NCBI GenBank assembly: GCA_011634665.1
Contig: WAEK01000010.1
Span: 310,001-374,000 of the forward strand
DNA length: 64,000 nucleotides
Source: Mortierella sp. BCC40632
Lineage: Eukaryota > Mortierellomycota > Mortierellomycetes > Mortierellales > Mortierellaceae
Reading direction: 5' to 3'
Shown here: positions 1 to 15,679 of the stretch, piece after piece
How positions within the stretch are numbered: position 1 is the first letter of the stretch
How the letters are laid out: each line of letters starts with the position of its first letter
The notes under the pieces: model-generated
What the model saw: the letters and a program-made list of their open reading frames with translations, nothing else
What the model was told of the DNA's origin: nothing
Database searches by the model: none
Program-made: the position numbers and the translations under genes

Positions 1-778
1 GCTGGATCTTGACCTCCAGGGGCTGTGTGTCTGGTGCTTTGTGCTCATTATTACAAAGTGTAAGAGGAAGTAACAAGAGTTGCCAAATAGAGAACTAAAC
101 ATAGAGGGTCGAGGACTCTGTCGCTTTGGCTCGCTCATATTTATCGGGTAGCGACTGCTTTACGCTAAATACAGACGTATCGCCAAATAGACTAGATTCC
201 AGAACAATGAAGCGAGAACGTTTTGACAGTCGCCAAAGACAAGATAACTTACAGAATCCGCAGTATCTCGATTGTTACCATTTCATCGCTGTTGTCTTCG
301 AATCGAGACATATCCTCTTTGAGTCGTTTCATAAGTTCGCCTAGCTTAGCCTCTTTGAGACCATCGTCGTTGTCCACGAACTGATGATAAGTCTGGAGAT
401 GATTACGGATTTGCGGATATTGCAGATCGACGGCTGCTCGACACTCTGATAATAGATTAGTTTACTGGGTAATATCCTTATGAATATCCAGATCCACGAT
501 GCCGCTGATAGCAACGCTATTAAGAGAAGTAATGGAAAGCCATAAGGCGTGAACAAAGGCAATCACAACAAAAAAGGATTGAAAACCAACGCAAAGCATT
601 CTTCTTACAATACATCCTTCTTTTCGACCGTCGGCAATTCTAGGAACGTATCCAGTCGGTCCCAAACGTAATTGTACAGGAAGAGCTGGTAAACGCTCAA
701 CTGGGGTTTGTGTTGCGGTTTCGTGAACTGTTCCCTTCGTGCCTAGTCAACCATAAAAAAAAGTCAAAGTTATCAAAG
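1..778. other. Left edge, no supported gene
   Basis: I see no open frame here with family-like features. The stretch may belong to the decayed minus-strand gene that follows, but no piece of it reads convincingly. Confidence 0.4.
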
Positions 779-3700
779 TTAGTAGCTCGATTGATAGACA
801 ATTCCATCGTGACACAAAGCAAAATTGATAGGAGATAAGCTTACGGCATGGTAGAGTGCTCTGATAAGTGGGTGGAACCCTGGTTCGGACTCTTCCTTCA
901 ATCCCTGCAGCTCTTGGATCAAGTCATTGGTGGTTCCGTCATCGTCTTCTTCGTTGTCATTATCGCCATCCCCTTCATCTTGATCACTGAAATCACTTTC
1001 GTGGCCAACTAACATATGCTTGATAGCTTTCGCATTGTCTGTAGCGACTTTATGATATTTCTCATGGGTCAAGTCTGCTGTTACATCACTGTCTATATCA
1101 TCTTCGATAATGTCCTTGCTCACAGTGGTCCCACTCCTTTTCTTATTGGGAACTTGTGGTGTTGATGCTGCGGCCCTCTTTCCTGCAGATCGCATAGTCC
1201 ATGCAGACGAGCTTGATGTGGCATCCACTGTCGCAAATAGATCAGGCAAGCTATCCTAATACCAAAAGTTTAAGGGAGAAAAAGTAGCAGAGTCATTAAT
1301 ATATTGCAGCCGACGATTTCAGTGCTCCTCAACACCTTTAAACTCTTTTACCATGTCTCCTTCTATTGCGAGGTTCACTTTCTTTTGCAGCAAAAGATGC
1401 TCTTTGCTACTCAAAAGTTCGCGATTGGCAGTTTTGAGAGCATTGTTTTTAGCAATTTCAGTGATTTCTTCTCCTAGGACTCCGCCATAATATTTTGTCA
1501 GATCGTTTGCAAAAGTTTGGATCTCTAGCGGCAGGCGTTTGATCCGTGAGATATCTTTCAGACTGGTAAGAAACTCTAAGTCTCAGTAAGCCCAGTAGAG
1601 AGGATGAAGTTCTCCAAACTCCATTCTGACATCTTGGAAGTCTTGAAATATACTAGGCAGTCAACATCACAAGGCAGTACTGTCACAGCTCCTCGGTATT
1701 CTGGTGCGGTCATCATTGCCCTCTCTAACGAGATTGTTAAAAATGCATTTAGCTTTACAAGCTATTCGTTTATTCACTTGTCAATCTAAATTTTACTTTG
1801 AATGCGCCTGCGAGCTCACAGGTGCATTCGACTTACCTTGAGTTCACCTGCTGACCAACCCAGTGAGCTCTGATGGACATCTCTTCCTGCTGACAGCCCA
1901 GAAGAGTGTAAGGATAAAAGACAATGATCTCCATGACACCCTCACTAAGCCCACCGAAGATAATCATATCGAATGAAAAAAAAAAAAAAAAAAAAAAAAA
2001 GGGAACGCAGAGTGTGTATGTATGTGTGTGTGTGAGAGAGAAAGGCCGAAGTGAGTGACTGCTCATGCTACGGGCAGAGAGAGCAGGTCTGTCATCCTTG
2101 GGCTGGAGAAAGCTAGGGCGGCCTTGTCCATTGAGGTAGACTGACCGAGAGGCGTAAATTCGTTTATCTTTGTCTCCACTGTCATCGCATTCTTGACTCT
2201 TGTCGTGATCCTCGGCCTTATCATCGCCAGGATAATAGCATTACCTGGAAATGAGGGCACAAACTCCGCAAGATAGTCTTGTTTTCGTCCAAGTTCTCAA
2301 ATGACAGCTCCTCTAGATACTGTCTAACTACTCGCTGACATGTTCTCTTTGCCCTTGCTACCAATCGAGTAATATTAGAGAGACAAGTCTTGATCCGCTG
2401 CAAGTAATCAACCTGGAGGGTGACATCGACTTCCTTGCTTAAGACTCGAGACATGTTTTTGCGTTGAGGGTTCCAACATCCAATGTCCGTGTGGGATGTT
2501 CCTTCTGAAGCACCAAAACGAGATCTTTATTGTCCAACTCATCCAATGGCTGGAGTTTAAGTTTTTTTAACCTTTGTCATAGACTGAGAGACACAAGCGA
2601 TGGGTTCTCGAAGAGGTTCAGGTATAGCCTTCCATGGTTTCCACGTGTATTCTTCAAAGATATCAGGGGGCTCGTGCTCCACGGTTCGTGTCCGAGTCTT
2701 GATAGAGTATCGTTTGCGGCACCTGTGTTTTTCCCCGAGGCGTGGAGTGGAACATGTTGGGTAAGTGGAAAGTCCGCAGTACTATACTGGTTGAATGCGC
2801 GATAGTTGTCTTCTTCCTGGTACCCTTTGAAAGACCTGGGTGAGCTCTCTGAAGTTAGTTTAGTGACAACAAAGTAGACTCTATATGGACCTGAAACTGG
2901 AAAGAATATTACCTTTTCCTCCTTTCATTCATCTGGCCACGAAGGTTATCCTGTCTCTGCAATACAATAGCTCGGCCAGTGGCATCTTGATTATCATCTC
3001 TAGGGTCTATGGTGGACTCCCGCTTAATGAATATTCTTTGAGTTGAGTCAAAATGGGACATGCTAGGGTGCTTACAAGTAATACCTTTGGGCCAAATAGA
3101 CATGTACTATCTCAGCAGGGTCTGTTGTAACAGAAGTGAAGAAGAAAGAAAGATGAGAAGAAGCATCAGCACCATTGACTCTGCGAATGAAAGCAAATCA
3201 AGGCAGGGCTAAACTGATTACTATCTTCGTCTAAAGACTGGATGATATCAAAGTTTCCTGTCACTCCGAGCCGAGTAATGTTGGAGGATTAGCTGTTCCG
3301 AAAGACGATACTAAGGACAGTGAATCCATTCCTTAAGATCCCCAAACGCTTCAGCAATCTACCATAAGCGAGACATCTTCCTCGAGCCAAAGGACCCCAG
3401 ACGGCTCTGATGGATGCGTAGATTAGGCAATCGCTGTCGCCCGAGATCACGATGTCGTTGGCTGAACAGTCTTGGCCATTGCGGTGTAAAATGACAAGTA
3501 CCAGGAGATATGACTCGCATCGCTTGGCAGGCAGGTTTGTGGGACCTCGGGAAAGGGGATTATCAGCATAAAAGAGGGAGACACACTACGGACGCGTCTC
3601 ACTGCTTCCATAAGAGGGAGAGAAAGGAAAGAAACAAAATAAGATAAAATGGTTCGCAAGAGAACAGTATCTCGCTACAAGATCGCACCCGAGGGGCAGG

Positions 3701-4760
3701 TTACTGGTGGACCTGTTCCAAATGGCAGGTAGACCTCCTTTCTGCCCAAAAATCTCTTTGCCATCAGAGTCCATGTCTAGACCTTGACTTGAAGTGTCTC
3801 CCATATCTTTTACCATACATTCATTCGCGATCTCAGTTCTGGCCTTCCCTGCTTTGCGCTTCTAGTATTAGATACTGATATGGTGTTTGGGATACCAAAC
3901 GGGCCTAGTGCTTTTGAACACAGTGCCTCGAATACACCCTTTGCTCCAAGGAGCAATGCGTGTGTGGAGGAAGGGGTGATCTGGGGTGAGAGTAGGCGTG
4001 TGATGTGGGAATCTTCGGCTGCACTTTGAATGGCATTGGCCATGATGGCCACGGATGCCATCAAAGCAGCATGAGCCAGAGTCTCTCTTGTCCCGTTCTG
4101 GTTTGTATGCTTTTTATTGACCCGACGTTTTGCTACAAAAGGACGAAGGACATTGGTCAACTTGACTACGACATTCCATGTCACCTCGTGCTGATTTCTT
4201 TACCCAGCTACTGCCAATGACATGTCCAATGCTCGGAGACTCGAGAAACATCCGAAGAACGGCCCTCAACGACATGAGAACCGTTCTAGACGGCTCCAGC
4301 CTTTTGCCTTCAATCTCCTTGTAAATCTTTCCCTCGATCTCTTCTATCCCTGGGGCCAGGTCGGGTCGCAACAGAAGTAAAAGAGCATGGTCAAGAAGCC
4401 TGTCTTATTTTGGACCGCTCCAAATGCTCATCAGCAGTGCTTGAGCTGTGAACTGTCATTTACGCCCACAGACAGTGCGTTTGTGAACAACACAATCCCA
4501 TCGACGACACTCTTCTGGACTTTGTGGGTGGCATTGGTGGTAGGGTTGACTCCTGCTCGTCCAAATAATCGAGAGTACATGGATCCAAGAAAACACGCAA
4601 CAATAGAGCTGCTGTTTTTTTTTTTTTTTTTTTTTTTTTTTTGAAGCTGGACTATTGCGGCTATTACCGACTCTGGCAAATCGATACTACCTAGCTTCCC
4701 GTGCACCATCACAATGTCCTCCTGCTGAAGTTCTTGCGTTTTCACGTGCTTCACGCAGCC
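779..4760 (-). pseudogene. Decayed minus-strand gene, not recognised
   Basis: I do not recognise this gene. Protein-like segments lie in order on the minus strand but in different frames, separated by stops. They lie near 4640-4754 (with IDLPESVIAA), 4114-4371 (LAPGIEEIEG), 3810-4184, 2221-2454 (helical, with LARAKRTCQR-like basic stretch), 1600-1760 (AMMTAPEYRGAVTV), 1320-1580 (LPLEIQTFANDL) and 779-1249, a Ser- and Asp/Glu-rich segment. Between the 1600-1760 and 1320-1580 pieces the frame changes without a usable GT-AG intron, and a T tract at 4614-4642 interrupts another piece. This fits an old gene or transposon ORF broken by indels and homopolymer expansion. A heavily spliced live gene is possible but I could not join the pieces. 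Confidence 0.3.
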
Positions 4761-5249
4761 TCAAGCGCACCACAGACTCCTATGAACGGGATATCTCTTG
4801 AACGCAAGCGATCCCGAATTAAAAGACCTGAAAGACATTGAAATAGCCTCATGTCTTCTCTTCAAATACGCTGATCAGTACGTCGGAACATCTCCAAGCC
4901 TTGTTTTACACAGGTCTAGCACGGGCTCGACTACATGGCTTTAGTATGAAGATGACACATAGTTCTGACATGCATGAACCGACATGCGTCCACACGTCCA
5001 TAGCCGGCCTTGGCCGGCCTCGACCGACCTTTGACTTTGACCTGGACCTCACTCGACCTAGACGGGCTCTATCCTACATCATTGACATTTGTGTTGTTCA
5101 TTGCGGATTTATTTTTCTTTTTATTTTTCTTTTTTCTTGAAGAGTAGGATTGATAAATGAAAACGGAATACAGAGAATACATACATGCATAACAACTCAA
5201 CATTCTAAAAGGACACTGCTCTTTTCCTTCTTTCTTTCTTTCTTTTTCC
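4761..5249. other. Intergenic, no gene seen
   Basis: This holds the downstream side of PRMT3, with a short GC-rich run of GGCC steps near 5000-5060 and T-rich DNA next to the PRMT3 stop. No ORF with recognisable features was found. Confidence 0.5.
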
Positions 5250-7424
<2,175 letters not shown>

Positions 7425-9066
7425 GATGCGAGAATGGTCGAGAGATGCAGAAGAGAAAGACTTCAATGGCCCTTTTTTTTTTTTTTTTTTTTTTTTCTTG
7501 TCAAAAAAAAAATCGCCACCGAAGCAACACACACAAACGATCGACGACTACAAAGCCTCCAGACAATCCATCCACAACGTTAAATGTCACCAGAATATTC
7601 AGGATTTAATGAGTCCTAGGAGATTCTAGGAGAAATGCTCCCTCAGCTTTCTCTCTCTCTCTCTGTCCCTACAACAAAGTTGCGCACCCGAGGGCTCGAA
7701 TGAGAAAGCTTGATAAGATAGATGCACCAACCCCGCTGCATAAACCCTCTTTTTGTAATGTTCGGTAGTCAAAAGTCAAAAGGGGGTTCGTTGACTAGAG
7801 GGGCTAGATGAAAATCAGATTGCTGGTCTACTCTTACTCAAGGTCCTCTGTATTGCTCTGGTTCCGGTAGCCATGAGCAATCTAGGGATAGACCAAACGG
7901 AAATCCTTGCTACCCTGTGGAGGAATTGTGGAGCGCAACTACTGTCGAAAGCATTGGCTAATATGGGTTACTTGACTCTAGCCTTGCAAACACTGGTCAA
8001 GAAGGCTTTAGGTCATCAATGTCAGTTTACTAGTTTTTGGGAAGGAGTCTGCAGCAACAAATTGACCAATTGAGACATGAAGCTCGGCAACCACGACCAA
8101 CAAGAAGTAAACCAAGCTTTAGTCTTGAGAAGGCAAGGAAAAAAAAAGGTAAGGGACTAAGATTTACAAAGGACAAAAAAGGTGGGCAGTCTTGAGGAAG
8201 GGTGATGGGACCAAACCTCCCACTGGGGAGACGACCTCCATTAGAAAACGTAGAGAATAGCTTCGAAGCTACTAAAACAACAACTGGAAGACCGAAAAGA
8301 GAACTACCTAACTGCAGAGATATTTTTGGCTACAGTTCTTGCGGATCAAATTGGAATCAAATCTGAAAAGTTCTCGTATCATAACCAAAGGTGAGTTTGA
8401 CTGAATAATGGTCTTATGGACGGCCACTCAAGAGCATTCTTGTTCAATCACGTCTTAACACCGAATCTCGAACCTACAACACAGATCGGGGATGCTTTGA
8501 AATGACTCTTTCTTCCTCTCTTACTTTCACCCTACTCCTTACCAAAATACAATACTTTCCCTCTGTCCTTGTCGCATTGGCCTGCATGCGACAATTAATG
8601 AGAATGAAAAACAGGTCTCTGTGCTTTATGGTATTGTGTACCCTCACAGTGGCCGTCCTTGAGAACAACAATCCGGGTGGGTGCGCCTCCTGGAAGCTTC
8701 CTGCAAGGAGGAGGAGAAGGGTCGTCGTGATAAACTCTCAAAGTGAGGACCAAGGAGTGCAAAAATCGAGAAGAATAGTCGTTGAGGTCTAAGTGAAGGA
8801 AAGGACGAGGATGGTAGAGTGGATATTGTACGAGTCGTCTGTTACCTCACCCTGTCACTATTCATCAATGGTAATCCCATACTATTCGTAGCACTGATTC
8901 TCAAGACAAATGACCTTTGGTCTCTTGACTCACAGAAGATCAAGGAAGTCAATGACATGATTACAAGTTTTATTTTGTTTTTGTATATTTTTCATTTCTT
9001 TTCTCTCTCTTTTTTTTTTTTTTTTTTTTCTTCAACCCTTTTTTTTTTTCCATAGAAACTCATTCC
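7425..9066. other. Intergenic between PRMT3 and epsin, no supported gene
   Basis: The stretch holds a T tract (7470-7496), then mixed sequence and a long T-rich run near 9009-9052 next to the epsin stop. Short plus-strand frames at 7873-8073 and 8502-8792 show no family features and no splice partners, so they are not called. The 5' UTR and promoter of PRMT3 should lie in 7425-7900. Confidence 0.5.
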
Positions 9067-11234
9067 TCAGAACAGCGTATTGCTGGCGTAGGCTCCACTG
9101 TTCATGTTCATGTTTGTGGGTTGAGCCATTGAAAACTGATTAAACGGTGAACTAGCACCATTCATTTGATACCCCGTAGCATGTGTCCCCACCCCTCCTC
9201 CATACCCTCCTCCACCTCCTCCACCTCCAGCTGCTGCCGCTTGGGAAAATGGATTGTTTGAACTGTTACTCCGTCCCAACGAATTGCTGTTGTCTCCAAA
9301 GTCAATCAGTGAGTTATTGGTGTTGACTCCTCCTGTGGTCATTGATTGGAATGGATTCGCTACGCCTGGTGGACTTGTGCCCGTCATCGTAAATCCATGG
9401 TGGCTGCGATATTCAGGTGAAAAAGAAAGAATAGACGTGTCCATCTTGCTGTTAGCTCATGAAAAAAAGAACAAGAATAAATAGCGCACCACGTTGCTCT
9501 GAATCTTCTTCCAAGCCCATCTAGATTTTTTGTTTGTTTGTTTGTTTGTTTGTTTTCTTGTTTGTTTACCTTGGTACTCGAAGCTGACCAGTATTACCGA
9601 ATGTATCCGTACCGTCCTCACGGTTCTGGAGTGCATTGGCAAGGCTTGCATACTTTTCATCATTCGGGTTAGAAGATCTTGTTGTGGCCTACGAGTGGCG
9701 AGGAAGAAGTGTGAGATGGCAGAGGCACATAAGGAATGGTTAACACTCCTTCGACACTAGATTGAAAAGAAGGATTCTCCCCCTTTTTCAAGTACTAAAA
9801 CATGCAGACACACATACCGGCATGGCTTGGCTGGTCTTGGGACTGGACGCAGACTGCAGGAATGAGAACTCGCCCATGGAATTACCATTGGTCGGGGATC
9901 CAAAAGTGTTGAAAGGTTGTGCACCTGTCATAGCAGGCTTCTGAGCAAAGGCGCTAAACGGGTTATTGGATCCCACATTAGGCGCCCCCGTGATCTGAGG
10001 CATCATCTGTTGGTAGGGATTGTTCATCATATACGATGCCTGCTGCTGCTGCAACAACTGTTGTTGCTGAAGTTGCTGAGCCATAAGTTGCTGCTGTTGG
10101 AGCTGTTGCTGTTGGAGCTGTTGCTGCTGGAGCTGCATATATGGGTTACCGAGTCCAGTCTGTTGCTGCTGGACAAACATATCATTTCCATTGCCACTAA
10201 TTGTTGAAAAGGCGTCAAAGACATTGTTGCTGTTACTATTGCTGTTGGGGCTCATACTTGGGCCACCAAAGTCGTTGCCGAAAAAGTCAAAGCCATTGTT
10301 GTTGCCGTTGTTGTGGTTGTTGTTATTGTTGTTTGTATCAAAGAGGTTTGGCGATCTATTCAAAGATAAAGGGTCACCACAGTTGGTTAAAGACACGGAT
10401 TGGGCCCATGATCCAATCTAAGAGTCGAAAAATTTAAACTTACTTTGATTCGCCTTCCCATTCTTCTGTGAGCGAGAATTCGTTGTATTTTTCCACAGCC
10501 TTCTGTCGGTCCTTTTCTTCCTGTTTGCTCAACTCAATGGCCCTCTGCAGGTCATCCTCCTCACTAGAGAGCGTGATGGGAAAAGAAGAAAAAGATAGAG
10601 ACACGAGGTTATTAGTGAGCAATGACCGAATAGTCTTTTCTTCACAGACAGTTCTGGAACACAGGGTAAGAGGGAAAAGGAAATACCTGTTCCGAGAGCT
10701 TTCAAAATTTTGAGCCATGCGTCTACTCTCTTCGAGAGCTCTTTGCAGATCTCGATCTTCGTCAGTAGCGCCAGGGCGCTCATAAACTGGGGTGCTGGGT
10801 TCGCCGTGGGGTCGTGCGCCCATACGATCCCTCATGGAGGTGCGCGACTTGCGTTCTTCCCGAAGACGAGACTCGTCCGAGAGTAAGGCGGTGATGTCCT
10901 TTGCTTTCTGACGGACTAAGGAGCGAGAGAGAGAAATACGTCAACAAACAAACAAACAAGGTGAAAAAGAAAAGGCCCATGTATCGTAATTTTGTCCCTC
11001 CTGATCAAAGACCACATTAAGGTTTCACGGGTCCAAGACGTCATTCCCTCGTCTGCTTACCATTTAATCCTTGGTCCTTGCCATCCTCGTCGATATATTG
11101 GAACTCCTTCAATGTCTTGACAATATACAGATTCTCGCGTGCGTATTTGACGACATTGTCGGATCCTGATCATGACAAGAGAGGGTGGAGAGAGAAGGAG
11201 AAAAGGAGAAAGGAGAAAAAAGAGAAAGAGAAAA

Positions 11235-11275
<41 letters not shown>

Positions 11276-13123
11276 GGGAAGACCCTTACTTAGTAAACAC
11301 CACATATTATTACTTCCTGTCTGCCCTTGGTGCCTTTTAACTCAAAAGTACTTGGTCAAGTAATTGTACTGTATGTACTCCTTACCAACATGTAACAGGT
11401 AATCCAGGACAGTTAATGCCTATTATAGTTCCATCCCGAGAGAAGAGTAGGTTGATGGAATGCAGAAGAAGAAAAACCATAAAGATGAGGCTCAAGGTCG
11501 AGATTGTAACTGCTCTTTGTTGAACAGACACAAATCACACAGTCTTCTTTCTCTCTTTCTTGTGGGCTACTCTTTCTTTTTTATCTCTCAGTCGCCTTTA
11601 CGATTGCCTGCTCTTCCCCTGTCTACTCCTCTTGCCTCTGTCCCATTATCCTCGTGTCTCCCATGCTTTAGGCCTGTCTGGCTCGTCGGTTGGTCCTGTC
11701 GAGAGGACAGCTGACTTGGTGTGTGGGTAAAAAAAATCTTTTTTTTTTCTGAACGCCCAAAAGGCATATCGAGAGCGGGCATCGATCCAGTTCGCCTTGT
11801 TGTGTCTGTGTATCCTGAACAAGGTCTATCCTGTTGTTCTGCTCAGAATGTTTTTTTTTCTTTCTTCGAAAACCGCTCCAGGGTCAGCTCCCTTTCTCTT
11901 CTCCTTCCTCTCCGGCGCTTTGTCCTCTTGTGGGTCGGAGAAGCCTAAAGTGAGCATTCTTCTCTAATGGTCTTGGGCGGTTTGGTTTGGTGTAGGCCAA
12001 CGCTGTCCTATGCGTGTTTTGTTGAACCTTTCTCCCTCTTTTTTTTTTTTTCTTTTCTTTGGATGCTCTCACTTTTGCTCTCTCTCCCTCTTTTTCATCC
12101 TGGTAACGGATGGGTCCTGCGGACCATCTTTTTCTCTATCTCTCACTCTCTCTCCCGCTCTCTTGCTCTGTCAGCTGTGTCGCGGGGGGTAAAACGGACA
12201 AAGCCAACGAAAAGTGACGGCGTGTTGTGTATGGTGGTGTTTGCGCCCCGTGGGTTGTTCCTCCCTTTGTCTGGCCTGTGTTCTGTCTGGGGCGCTGGGG
12301 TGTGGTGTCGAAGAAAGAGCGCTTGTGAAGAACCAGACAGAAAAAAAAAACGAAGAGTGTGTCTTACCTTGAAGACGTGCCGCCAGTTTTTGCCCTTGTC
12401 GTTCATTCGCTTGTCGAGAATCTCCATGATTTCTAGAAAATTATGTCTACTCGACAGATGATCCCCCCCAATCAACATTTGCCTTCTTCGTCTCCTTTTT
12501 CTAATCCCATCCTCGCCCAGAGAAAGCGCGAGCCAATAGAGCCAAAAAAAAAAAAAAAAAAACGGTGCCCCGTCCTCCCTCTCTCTTATTCTCTGTTCTT
12601 CTCTGCTCTCCTGTCCTCTCCCATCCTCTCCTTTCGTCATTTCCAGGGAATGAAGAAAAAAGAATGAGGAGGAAAGAGAGATTGAGGAGAAAAGAGGAGA
12701 GGTCTAGTCGAGTCCTTTCGCCAACTCGACCTTCTCTCTCCTCACCAATAACCTCTCCTTTTTACTCCCTTTCTTCTTCCACCGTGTCCTCGACTTTTGA
12801 CAAAAAAAAAAAAAAAAAAAAAAAAAAAGCTTACTGGCTAAAGGTGGCCTGGGCAAGTTCTTCCATCTGGGTTCCGCTTGGTCCCCATGGGTCGTTGGAG
12901 GTTGCCTCACGGACTTTGGCTTGCATATCGCTATAGCCTTTGGAAAAGTTTTTGCTGCAAGTTCATGGGTGATCAGGGGAAAGACGGTGGTGGTGGCATG
13001 GACATGAGAGACAGGTTAGTGGCGATGGAAAAATAAAGTGAATGAGCTCCTTTGGTTTCTGTCGAATGCTTACATGGAACGGAGCGTGCTCTTGGCAGCG
13101 TATTTAGGGGTGGCTGAAGACAT
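9067..13123 (-). CDS. Epsin (ENTH-domain endocytic adaptor)
   Basis: Ten minus-strand exons are 13123-13074, 12954-12835, 12446-12368, 11419-11386, 11165-11061, 10915-10687, 10563-10444, 10355-9818, 9688-9570 and 9403-9067. Every phase agrees and the protein has 576 residues. Residues 10-150 form the ENTH domain (KVREATSNDPWGPS, KGKNWRHVFK, LTVLDYLLHVGS, DQGLNVRQKAKD), which binds PtdIns(4,5)P2 at the plasma membrane. Two ubiquitin-interacting motifs follow (DLQRALEESRR and DLQRAIELSKQ). The tail is Asn/Gln-rich with three or more NPF motifs that bind EH-domain proteins such as Ede1/Eps15. The domain order is that of yeast Ent1/Ent2, and I cannot say which paralogue it is. Intron 3 is unusually long (948 bp, pyrimidine-rich). 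An acceptor at 10357 also removes a short in-frame alternative. Confidence 0.93.
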
Positions 13124-13806
13124 GGTGGGCAGAGCAACGGGTGTGGTAAAGACTGTGGCGGTGAGCTTGTTTGTAAAGCAATAGAGGAGAAAAGAAAAAG
13201 AAGGGAGGAGGGGGGAGAAGAGAGGGAGGAGAGAGAGAGAGAGAAAGTGTGAAATGGAGAAATGAAGGGTGTGTCCGGATGAAAAAAAAAAAAAAAGTTT
13301 GGAGAAAAAGGAAAAACGAGATCAATCCTTGGTTCCGTCCCGGATCCCCTTGGCCTCTGTCTCAGGAAAAAAAAAAAAGAAAAAAAATCAGTTATCCTGG
13401 TCCCACATCCTCCGTTATCTACAGGCCTGCCCCATCACCTCGCATCACAACTGGACTCTCGCAGAACTCTTTGGTCTTAACCTTCTCTTCTACTACTTCT
13501 CCATATCACATGACCCTAGCTCCTCCTCTGTTGCCCTTCGGCCTGTGCAACCCTCTCCGAAAAAAAAAAAGAGAGAGAGACTTTTCAGTTATCCTGGTCC
13601 GACAGTTTCTCATTCGTCTGCTCCATATCCTCTCTCTCTCTCTCTCTCTTTCGTTTCTTTTCTTCCTTGTCTCTCTGTGCCTCTCTTTCTTTCTTTCCTT
13701 CTCTTTCTCTCTCCTTTTCTCATTCTCATTCTCCTCCTCATTCCTCTCATTCCAACCCTTGGTTTCCATTCTGCATCTCTCCTCCTCTCCGCGCCACCAC
13801 AGCCAC
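13124..13806. promoter_or_regulatory. Shared upstream region of epsin and D-amino-acid oxidase
   Basis: Epsin starts leftward at 13123 and the oxidase rightward at 13807, so this 683-bp interval must hold both promoters. It carries A tracts (13280-13294, 13366-13387) and a long CT/TC run (about 13625-13740) just before the oxidase start. No TATA box could be defended. Confidence 0.5.
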
Positions 13807-14763
13807 ATGACTCGCTCCTCTCCTCTCTACCGCGTCAACGTCCTCGGCGCTGGCGTCTCGGGCCTTTCTACCGCCCTGGCTCTCCTGGAAAACTCCCCCG
13901 GCCGCTTTAGCGTCAAAGTCATTGCAACCCATCTTCCAGGCGAATTCCATGTCAATTATACGTCGCCCTGGTAAGTAAAGGCCTAGCCAGATCCCCTGGG
14001 CGCCACTCTCGCGCTTTTATGCTTGAATGCTGTGAGAAATATAAGCTTTAAGAATCAGCTTGTTCTGACCGAGCAGTGGCCACAAATGCTCTCTCTCTCC
14101 CTCTCTTCCCCCCTTTCTCTGTGAATTTGACTCATACCCGACCTTGCGGCACTCCTAGGGCCGGTGCGCATTGGCGTTCGTATGCTGATATTGAAGACAA
14201 AAAGCAACATGGTAGATACCATCCCTCGATGTTCAGTGGCATTTATTGCGATTTGAGTTGAGCAACCTGTCATGCGATCCAGTCGAATGGACAAGATCAG
14301 ATCGCGTATTGATGGTTTGTCTGCTTTCTGCTCTTCCTCTCCCTCCCCCCTTCTCCTCTGATGCCTGGTAATAGCCCTAGACGAGGCGACATTCAAGCGA
14401 TTTGTGTACCTGGCGGACAATGAACCCGAAGCAGGGATCATGTACGTGACTGGATGTGACTATTGGGATGTCAAGCCCAAAGATTTCGTCGATCCCTGGT
14501 TCAAGACTCTGCTGAAGGGTGTAAGTCCTTTTTTTCCCCTTTTTTCCTGACCAGTCTAGTTTAGAGAACATTGCAATAACTCTTTGTTACCCCACCTCCT
14601 TTTTTGAAATTGGCAATTTGATATTGAGTAGTACAGGCATCTGAACAAGGACGAAATGCCACCAGGCATCCAATTTGGCACCACCTATACGACAGGTATC
14701 TGTCATTCCTTGTCAGAACATCTCCTCCAAGCAAACACAAACATGGCGAAAAGGCAATCTAAC

Positions 14764-14795
<32 letters not shown>

Positions 14796-15679
14796 GGGTG
14801 AATCCTAATATGACTTGTTCCAAGTCTCGATGAACGCCCCAAAGTACCTGCAATATCTGCAAAAGAAATTCCTCGCCTTGGGGGGTACCATTGAGCGGGC
14901 TACACTAGCGAGTCTGAAAGAACTTGCTCAATACCCACATGACGCTCAAAGTCACCGACCAGACGTCATTGTAAATTGCAGTGGACTGGGGAGTCGAAAC
15001 CTGCAGGGTCTCCATGATCAACAAATGTTCCCAACACGAGGTCAGATTGTGATCGTCAAAGTACCAGATGCGATCTGGCCCAAGGCGAAACAGTTTACGA
15101 TGGAACGATATGCTGAAGGGGCCGCCATGGGCACGGGTACCATCACCTACATCATCCCGCGTGACAATGGCGAGATTGTGCTCGGAGGGACGATGGAGCA
15201 CTGGAACTAGTATGTTGGTCACACCAAGCAGCTTGGAGCCCTTTTGTCAATTCTCTCTCTCTCTCTCTCTCTCTCCTTGCTGCAGTATCATCTGAGTAAC
15301 TCGTGAATGCGCTTCTTTCTCACTTGTCAAACAACAAAATAGTGCAGAGACTCCCTCCGAAGAGACGACCAAGGCTATTGTACAACGTGTTCAGGCGTCA
15401 CGACCCGATCTGTTCAAGGATTTAACCATTCTCCGAAGCTGTGTGGGTCTGCGACCCAACCGTCGTGGGGGAGTTCGGGTCACAGCCGAGGTTGAGCAAT
15501 TGGATTGGAATGAGGGCTGGAATGACCCTGTCCTCGTGGTTGCGCACAATTATGGTCATGCAGGATTTGGATACCAAGCCAGTTATGGATGTGCCCTAAA
15601 GACTGTGGACAATATTGAACAAAGTCTTCAGAATCTAGAGCAAAGACGCAAGACTGCGCGAACTATGGCCAAGTTGTAG
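13807..15679 (+). CDS. D-amino-acid oxidase, peroxisomal
   Basis: Exons are 13807-13970, 14159-14211, 14375-14520, 14632-14695, 14825-15209 and 15343-15679, all GT-AG and in phase, giving 382 residues, normal for the family. The flavoenzyme oxidatively deaminates neutral or basic D-amino acids to 2-oxo acids, ammonia and hydrogen peroxide; D-aspartate oxidase is a close alternative. The N-terminal FAD Rossmann motif reads VLGAGVSGLST. Also visible are the SPWAGAHW segment, the substrate-side YIIPRDNGEIVLGG strand and the family signature GLRPNRRGGVR with its carboxylate-binding arginine. Near the C-terminus HNYGHAGFGYQ contacts FAD. The last three residues, AKL, are a PTS1 peroxisomal signal. 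Intron 4 contains a T tract (14767-14795). Confidence 0.93.

Noticed and set aside
8502..8792. Possible small secreted protein
   Set aside because: Hydrophobic start without a clear signal-peptide cleavage site, no homologue recalled and no intron or promoter support.
10201..10437. Plus-strand Leu/Cys-rich frames opposite the epsin tail
   Set aside because: Antisense of the Asn/Gln-rich epsin exon.
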